Source: Clostridiales bacterium (lineage in GTDB: Bacteria > Bacillota > Clostridia > Peptostreptococcales > T1SED10-28). Taken from it: DNA of 8,787 nucleotides. The translations under genes and the position numbers were made by a program. The stretch is from the NCBI GenBank assembly GCA_007134725.1, contig SLKF01000243.1:1-8787 (forward strand), in the 5' to 3' direction. Positions 5,525-8,787 of the stretch are shown piece by piece (the stretch's first letter is position 1; every line of letters begins with the position of its first letter). A model generated the notes under the pieces. It searched no databases. It had not been told where the DNA came from and saw only the letters and a list, made by a program, of their open reading frames with translations.

Positions 5525-6967
5525 ATGTATGATATAACCGTAATCGGAGCCGGGATCACCGGAACCTTTATTGCCAGGGAGCTGTCCCGGTACGACCTGA
5601 ATATTTTACTGCTGGATAAGGAAAACGACGTAGCCAACGGGACCACCAAGGCCAACAGTGCCATCGTTCATGCGGGCTATGACGCAGCGGAGGGGACCCT
5701 GAAGGCAAGGTTCAACGTAAGGGGAAATAAAATGTACGACGAAATCTGCAGGGACTTGGATGTGCCCTTTAAGCGGGTGGGATCTTTGGTTACCGCCTTT
5801 AACGAGGAGGAGATGGAAACTATTCAGTGTCTATACCAGCGGGGGATTACCAACGGCGTACCGGATATGAAGATTCTGGACAAAGAAGAAGTCCTTGCAA
5901 TGGAAGGGAACTTAAAAGAAGACATTAAAGGGGCCCTTTATGCAAAAACCGGAGGGATTGTAGGCCCTTGGGAGCTGGCCATTGCCCTGGCGGAAAACGC
6001 CGTGGAAAACGGTGTGGAGCTTCGACTGAACAGTCCCGTAACCGCCATAAAAAAAGTGGAGAAGGGCTACCGGGTAAGCGCAGGAGAAAAAACCTATAAA
6101 ACGAAGGTGGTCATCAACTGTGCCGGAGTCTATGGGGACCAAATCGATCAGATGATCAATGAAAAGACCTTTGAAATACTTCCCAATCGGGGAGAGTACA
6201 ATCTCTTTGATAAATCCGTAGGGGATATGGTAAAAACCGTGGTATTCGGTTGTCCTTCGGCGGCAGGGAAAGGCACCGTGATTTTGCCCACGGTTCATGG
6301 CAACTTACTACTGGGACCTACCGCGGACCCCATTGATAATAAAGAGGATACCAGAACCACTTTTGATGGATTGACTTCAATTAACGATCATGCCAAGGCA
6401 ACCTTAAAACAGATCGGATTTCAGGATGTGATCACTTCCTTTAGCGGCATCCGGGCCAAGGTGGCCAGGAAGGACTTTATCATTGAAAAAGCCCGGGGAC
6501 GGGAGGATTTTATCAATGTGGCGGGAATTGATTCCCCGGGACTGACCGCGGCACCGGCTATTGCAGAGTACGTGGTGGAAATGGTACAAGCATCGGCGAC
6601 GTCGCTGGAGATGCCCCTTAGGGAAAAGGAAAACTTTAATCCTCGACGAACCCCGTCGATCCACTTTATGGATTTAAGTACCAAAGAGCAGGAAAAACTG
6701 ATTGCAAAAGATGCCCGTTTCGGACGGATCATCTGTCGATGTGAGAACATCACCGAAGGGGAAATTGTGGACGTCATTAAAAGAAAAGCGGGAGCCACCA
6801 CCTTAGACGGCGTAAAACGACGGGCACGACCGGGCTCGGGACGTTGTCAGGGAGGATTCTGTGCACCGAGGGTAATGGAAATTATCGCCCGGGAGCTGGA
6901 CGTGGATATGAAGGATGTATTAAAGGACGGAAAAGGGTCCTACATTCTAACGGAGAAAACCAAATAA
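5525..6967 (+). CDS. GlpA-like FAD-dependent oxidoreductase with C-terminal [2Fe-2S] domain
   Basis: This is probably the catalytic subunit of an anaerobic G3P dehydrogenase-type complex, oxidising G3P to dihydroxyacetone phosphate. The N-terminal FAD (DAO) fold has GAGITG (8-13), D31 ending the second strand, and NSAIVHAGYD (44-53), shared with GlpA and 2-hydroxyglutarate oxidases. AGIDSPGLT (333-341) is the second flavin-binding stretch. A BFD-like [2Fe-2S] domain follows at about 400-460, with C404, C406, C441 and C446 as ligands. At 480 residues it is shorter than Escherichia coli GlpA (about 540). AAGGAGGA (5511-5518) fixes the ATG. A leader terminator lies upstream and the partner oxidoreductase 23 bp downstream. 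L-2-hydroxyglutarate or another hydroxyacid is the alternative substrate; the adjacent glpP favours G3P. Confidence 0.9.
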   Translation: MYDITVIGAGITGTFIARELSRYDLNILLLDKENDVANGTTKANSAIVHAGYDAAEGTLKARFNVRGNKMYDEICRDLDVPFKRVGSLVTAFNEEEMETIQCLYQRGITNGVPDMKILDKEEVLAMEGNLKEDIKGALYAKTGGIVGPWELAIALAENAVENGVELRLNSPVTAIKKVEKGYRVSAGEKTYKTKVVINCAGVYGDQIDQMINEKTFEILPNRGEYNLFDKSVGDMVKTVVFGCPSAAGKGTVILPTVHGNLLLGPTADPIDNKEDTRTTFDGLTSINDHAKATLKQIGFQDVITSFSGIRAKVARKDFIIEKARGREDFINVAGIDSPGLTAAPAIAEYVVEMVQASATSLEMPLREKENFNPRRTPSIHFMDLSTKEQEKLIAKDARFGRIICRCENITEGEIVDVIKRKAGATTLDGVKRRARPGSGRCQGGFCAPRVMEIIARELDVDMKDVLKDGKGSYILTEKTK

Positions 6968-6990
6968 CACCGGGAAGAGGAGGAATCACA

Positions 6991-8259
6991 TTGTTAAACT
7001 ATGAGATTGTGGTCATCGGCGGAGGTCCTGCGGGACTTGCGGCAGCCATTGAAGCGAAAAAGAACGGCGCGAAAGAAATCCTGGTCTTAGAGCGGGACTT
7101 GGAACTGGGAGGGATTCTCCAGCAGTGTATCCATAACGGATTCGGTCTTCATGTATTCAAAGAGGAGCTGACGGGCCCGGAATATGCGGAGCGTTTTATT
7201 CAGGAACTGAAGGATATGGGCATTGAATACAAACTGGATACCATGGTACTGGAGGTATCCGATGATAAAAAGGTGAGGGCCATGAACCGGGAGGAAGGGA
7301 TCTTAAACATCCGGGCAAAAGCCGTAATTCTGGCCATGGGATGTCGGGAGCGAACCCGTGGGGCCATTCGAATTCCCGGAACCCGGCCCGCAGGGGTAAT
7401 GACCGCCGGTACCGCCCAACGATTTGTCAACATGGAGGGGTATATGACCGGGAAACGGGTATTGATTCTTGGTTCCGGAGATATCGGACTCATTATGGCA
7501 AGAAGACTGACCTTAGAAGGTGCCGAGGTTCTGGGAGTCGCGGAGCTGATGCCCTTTTCCGGAGGCCTGAACCGAAACATCGTTCAGTGTCTGGAGGATT
7601 TTGATATCCCCCTTTATCTACAGCATACGGTCATTGATATCGAAGGGAAGGACCGGGTAGAAGCGGTAACCATCGCAAAAGTGGATGAGCGGTATAAGCC
7701 CATTAAAGGGACAGAAAAACGCTTTGACTGTGATACCTTACTCTTATCCGTGGGACTGATTCCGGAGAATGAATTGTCGAAATCCGCAGGGATTACCTTG
7801 GACAAGATCACCGCAGGTCCCAGAGTAAACGAAGCCATGGAGACCAGTGTGGAAGGGGTCTTCGCCTGTGGCAACGTGGTCCACGTCCATGATTTGGTGG
7901 ACTGGGTAACGGAGGAGAGTCGAAAAGCAGGAAGAAATGCGGCTAGGTACGTATCCGGGGCCTTGAAAAATAAGGGAAACAAGATTGCCGTACAGGGAAT
8001 CAACGGGGTTCGCTACGTGGTACCCCAGGAAATTCGACCGGAAAATCTGACGGGAAAAACGGAATTTATGATGCGGGTGGACGCCGTATATCAAAACGTA
8101 ACACTGGTAGCGAAAATCGGAGAGGAAGTTCTCAGAAGCGTAAAAAGGCGACATGTGGCTCCGGGAGAGATGGAAAACCTGGTGCTGGACCTTGGAAATA
8201 TCAATCCGAACAATATGGAAAACCTGACCATTGAATTGGTTCAAGAGGAGGGTGCCTGA
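6991..8259 (+). CDS. FAD/NAD(P)-binding oxidoreductase, partner subunit of the GlpA-like enzyme
   Basis: This 422-residue pyridine-nucleotide-disulfide-oxidoreductase-like flavoprotein has an FAD motif GGGPAG (10-15), the conserved block ILAMGCRERTRGAIRIPGTR (113-132), a second nucleotide fold GSGDIG (161-166), and ACGN (292-295) near the flavin. There is no CXXC redox pair, only isolated cysteines such as C46 and C118, so it is not a disulfide reductase. It probably passes electrons from the GlpA-like flavin to NAD(P) or a carrier, in the place E. coli GlpB fills. The start is TTG 6991, 7 bp after AGGAGG (6978-6983). A longer frame from 6844 would overlap the previous gene by 124 bp and adds residues unlike the family. 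It overlaps the next gene by one base. Confidence 0.9.
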   Translation: MLNYEIVVIGGGPAGLAAAIEAKKNGAKEILVLERDLELGGILQQCIHNGFGLHVFKEELTGPEYAERFIQELKDMGIEYKLDTMVLEVSDDKKVRAMNREEGILNIRAKAVILAMGCRERTRGAIRIPGTRPAGVMTAGTAQRFVNMEGYMTGKRVLILGSGDIGLIMARRLTLEGAEVLGVAELMPFSGGLNRNIVQCLEDFDIPLYLQHTVIDIEGKDRVEAVTIAKVDERYKPIKGTEKRFDCDTLLLSVGLIPENELSKSAGITLDKITAGPRVNEAMETSVEGVFACGNVVHVHDLVDWVTEESRKAGRNAARYVSGALKNKGNKIAVQGINGVRYVVPQEIRPENLTGKTEFMMRVDAVYQNVTLVAKIGEEVLRSVKRRHVAPGEMENLVLDLGNINPNNMENLTIELVQEEGA

Positions 8260-8657
8260 TGGAAAAAAAAGAAATGATTTGTATCGTATGTCCCGTGGGG
8301 TGTCATATGGAGGTTGTCAAGAACGGAAAGTCGGAAGAGGGCTACGAAGTAAGCGGCAATCAGTGCCTACGGGGAAAGGTCTACGGAATTAAAGAGATGA
8401 GCAATCCCACAAGAGTGCTGACCACCACGGTAAAAATCACCGAGGGAAAACTGCCCAGACTGCCGGTGAGTACCAAAGGAGCCATTCCCAAGGGCATGAT
8501 GATGGAAGCGATGAAGGTCATCAATCAGGTGGAAGTCCAAGCCCCGGTAACGGTGGGAAAAGTAGTCATTAAAAACCTGCTAAACACCGGTGTGGATGTG
8601 GTAGCGACCCGAAGTATGGAAGCGGATTCCCGGTCTCAATCCCAAAAAGTCAGTTGA
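8259..8657 (+). CDS. DUF1667 small protein with Fe-S-like cysteine motif
   Basis: This 132-residue protein matches the DUF1667 family, regularly found after the two oxidoreductases in clostridial and Thermotogales glycerol clusters. Cysteines C8, C11, C15 and C36 give C-x2-C-x3-C-x20-C within ICIVCPVGC and NQCLRGK. This resembles the N-terminal [4Fe-4S] site of molybdopterin oxidoreductases, although no molybdopterin domain is present. An electron-transfer role in a three-subunit complex with the two upstream flavoproteins is therefore likely but inferred. The middle (about 48-80) has NPTRVLTTTVKITEGKLPRL, and the C-terminus is polar. Its ATG overlaps the preceding stop (TGATG), indicating translational coupling. 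No terminator is evident downstream, so further genes probably follow. Confidence 0.88.
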   Translation: MEKKEMICIVCPVGCHMEVVKNGKSEEGYEVSGNQCLRGKVYGIKEMSNPTRVLTTTVKITEGKLPRLPVSTKGAIPKGMMMEAMKVINQVEVQAPVTVGKVVIKNLLNTGVDVVATRSMEADSRSQSQKVS

Positions 8658-8697
8658 AATCACCGATTATTTCTCAAATTCGTATAGTTGAACTCAA

Positions 8698-8723
8698 CCC
8701 TAGTATCCTAACGATTGCTAGGG
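8698..8723 (+). other. Short inverted repeat downstream of the DUF1667 gene
   Basis: CCCTAG (8698-8703) pairs with CTAGGG (8718-8723), extended by a U-G and an A-U pair to eight pairs. No T-run follows (GAAACATCG), so it is not an intrinsic terminator. It lies in the 130-bp tail of the window. An ATG at 8782 with purine-rich sequence upstream may start the next gene, but too little is visible to call it. Confidence 0.4.
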
Positions 8724-8787
8724 GAAACATCGATTAAATAGCAGTGGAATCATTAGCTGGAAGGAAAGGCGGAAGAAGAACATGTTA

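Noticed and set aside
6844..6990. N-terminal extension of the second oxidoreductase from a start at 6844.
   Set aside because: It overlaps the [2Fe-2S] coding region of the previous gene in another frame, lacks family similarity, and a strong AGGAGG precedes TTG 6991, which gives the expected N-terminus.
7744..8244. Long minus-strand open frame opposite the second oxidoreductase, and similar ones opposite other genes.
   Set aside because: They lie antisense to well-supported genes, have no recognisable motifs or ribosome sites, and are codon-bias shadows.
8683..8691. TATAGTTGA identical to the 3' arm of the dctP leader terminator.
   Set aside because: A nine-base match is expected many times by chance here, and there is no T-run or GAGAATAGGAG nearby.

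Overview
The window reads as part of an anaerobic Bacillota genome, most likely class Clostridia. The clues are strong AGGAGG-type ribosome binding sites, TTG and GTG starts, Gram-positive-style lipoprotein signals, a glycerol antiterminator of the GlpP family, and a quinone-free-looking FAD/Fe-S glycerol 3-phosphate oxidation cluster. The very acidic exported lipoproteins would suit a salt- or alkali-tolerant species, but that is a guess. All genes are on the + strand. I see no tRNA, rRNA, CRISPR array, insertion sequence or phage gene.

Layout. (1) 150-548 is a small exported lipoprotein with a cytochrome b5-like heme domain, closed by a clear intrinsic terminator (561-588). (2) 591-4649 is a TRAP transporter transcription unit: a structured leader, dctP (lipoprotein receptor), a 13-bp triple repeat and long hairpin, dctQ, dctM, then a HAD-IIA phosphatase. 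(3) 4668-5339 is glpP with its own probable promoter. (4) 5340-8657 is a leader with an intrinsic terminator, then a GlpA-like FAD enzyme with a C-terminal [2Fe-2S] domain, a second FAD/NAD-type oxidoreductase, and a small DUF1667 protein with an Fe-S-like cysteine pattern. (5) 8658-8787 is the start of the next intergenic region.

How they work together. The glpP-oxidoreductase-oxidoreductase-DUF1667 block is a recognisable glycerol 3-phosphate (G3P) module. In Bacillus subtilis, GlpP with bound G3P prevents termination in leader RNAs of glp genes. Here the leader of the GlpA-like gene carries exactly such a terminator.

The main new observation is that the dctP leader has the same design. 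It has a terminator hairpin followed by seven Ts, preceded by a competing hairpin whose 12-nt loop contains GAGAATAGGAG. The same 11 bases sit just before the glp terminator, also in a possible 12-nt loop on a stem that competes with the terminator. A near copy (GAGAATAGAG) lies in the glpP leader. This suggests that one RNA-binding antiterminator, plausibly GlpP, controls both the G3P oxidation genes and the TRAP transporter. The transporter would then belong to glycerol/G3P metabolism, with the HAD enzyme a possible G3P-type phosphatase. The shared motif and pairings are seen in the sequence; the link to GlpP is inference.
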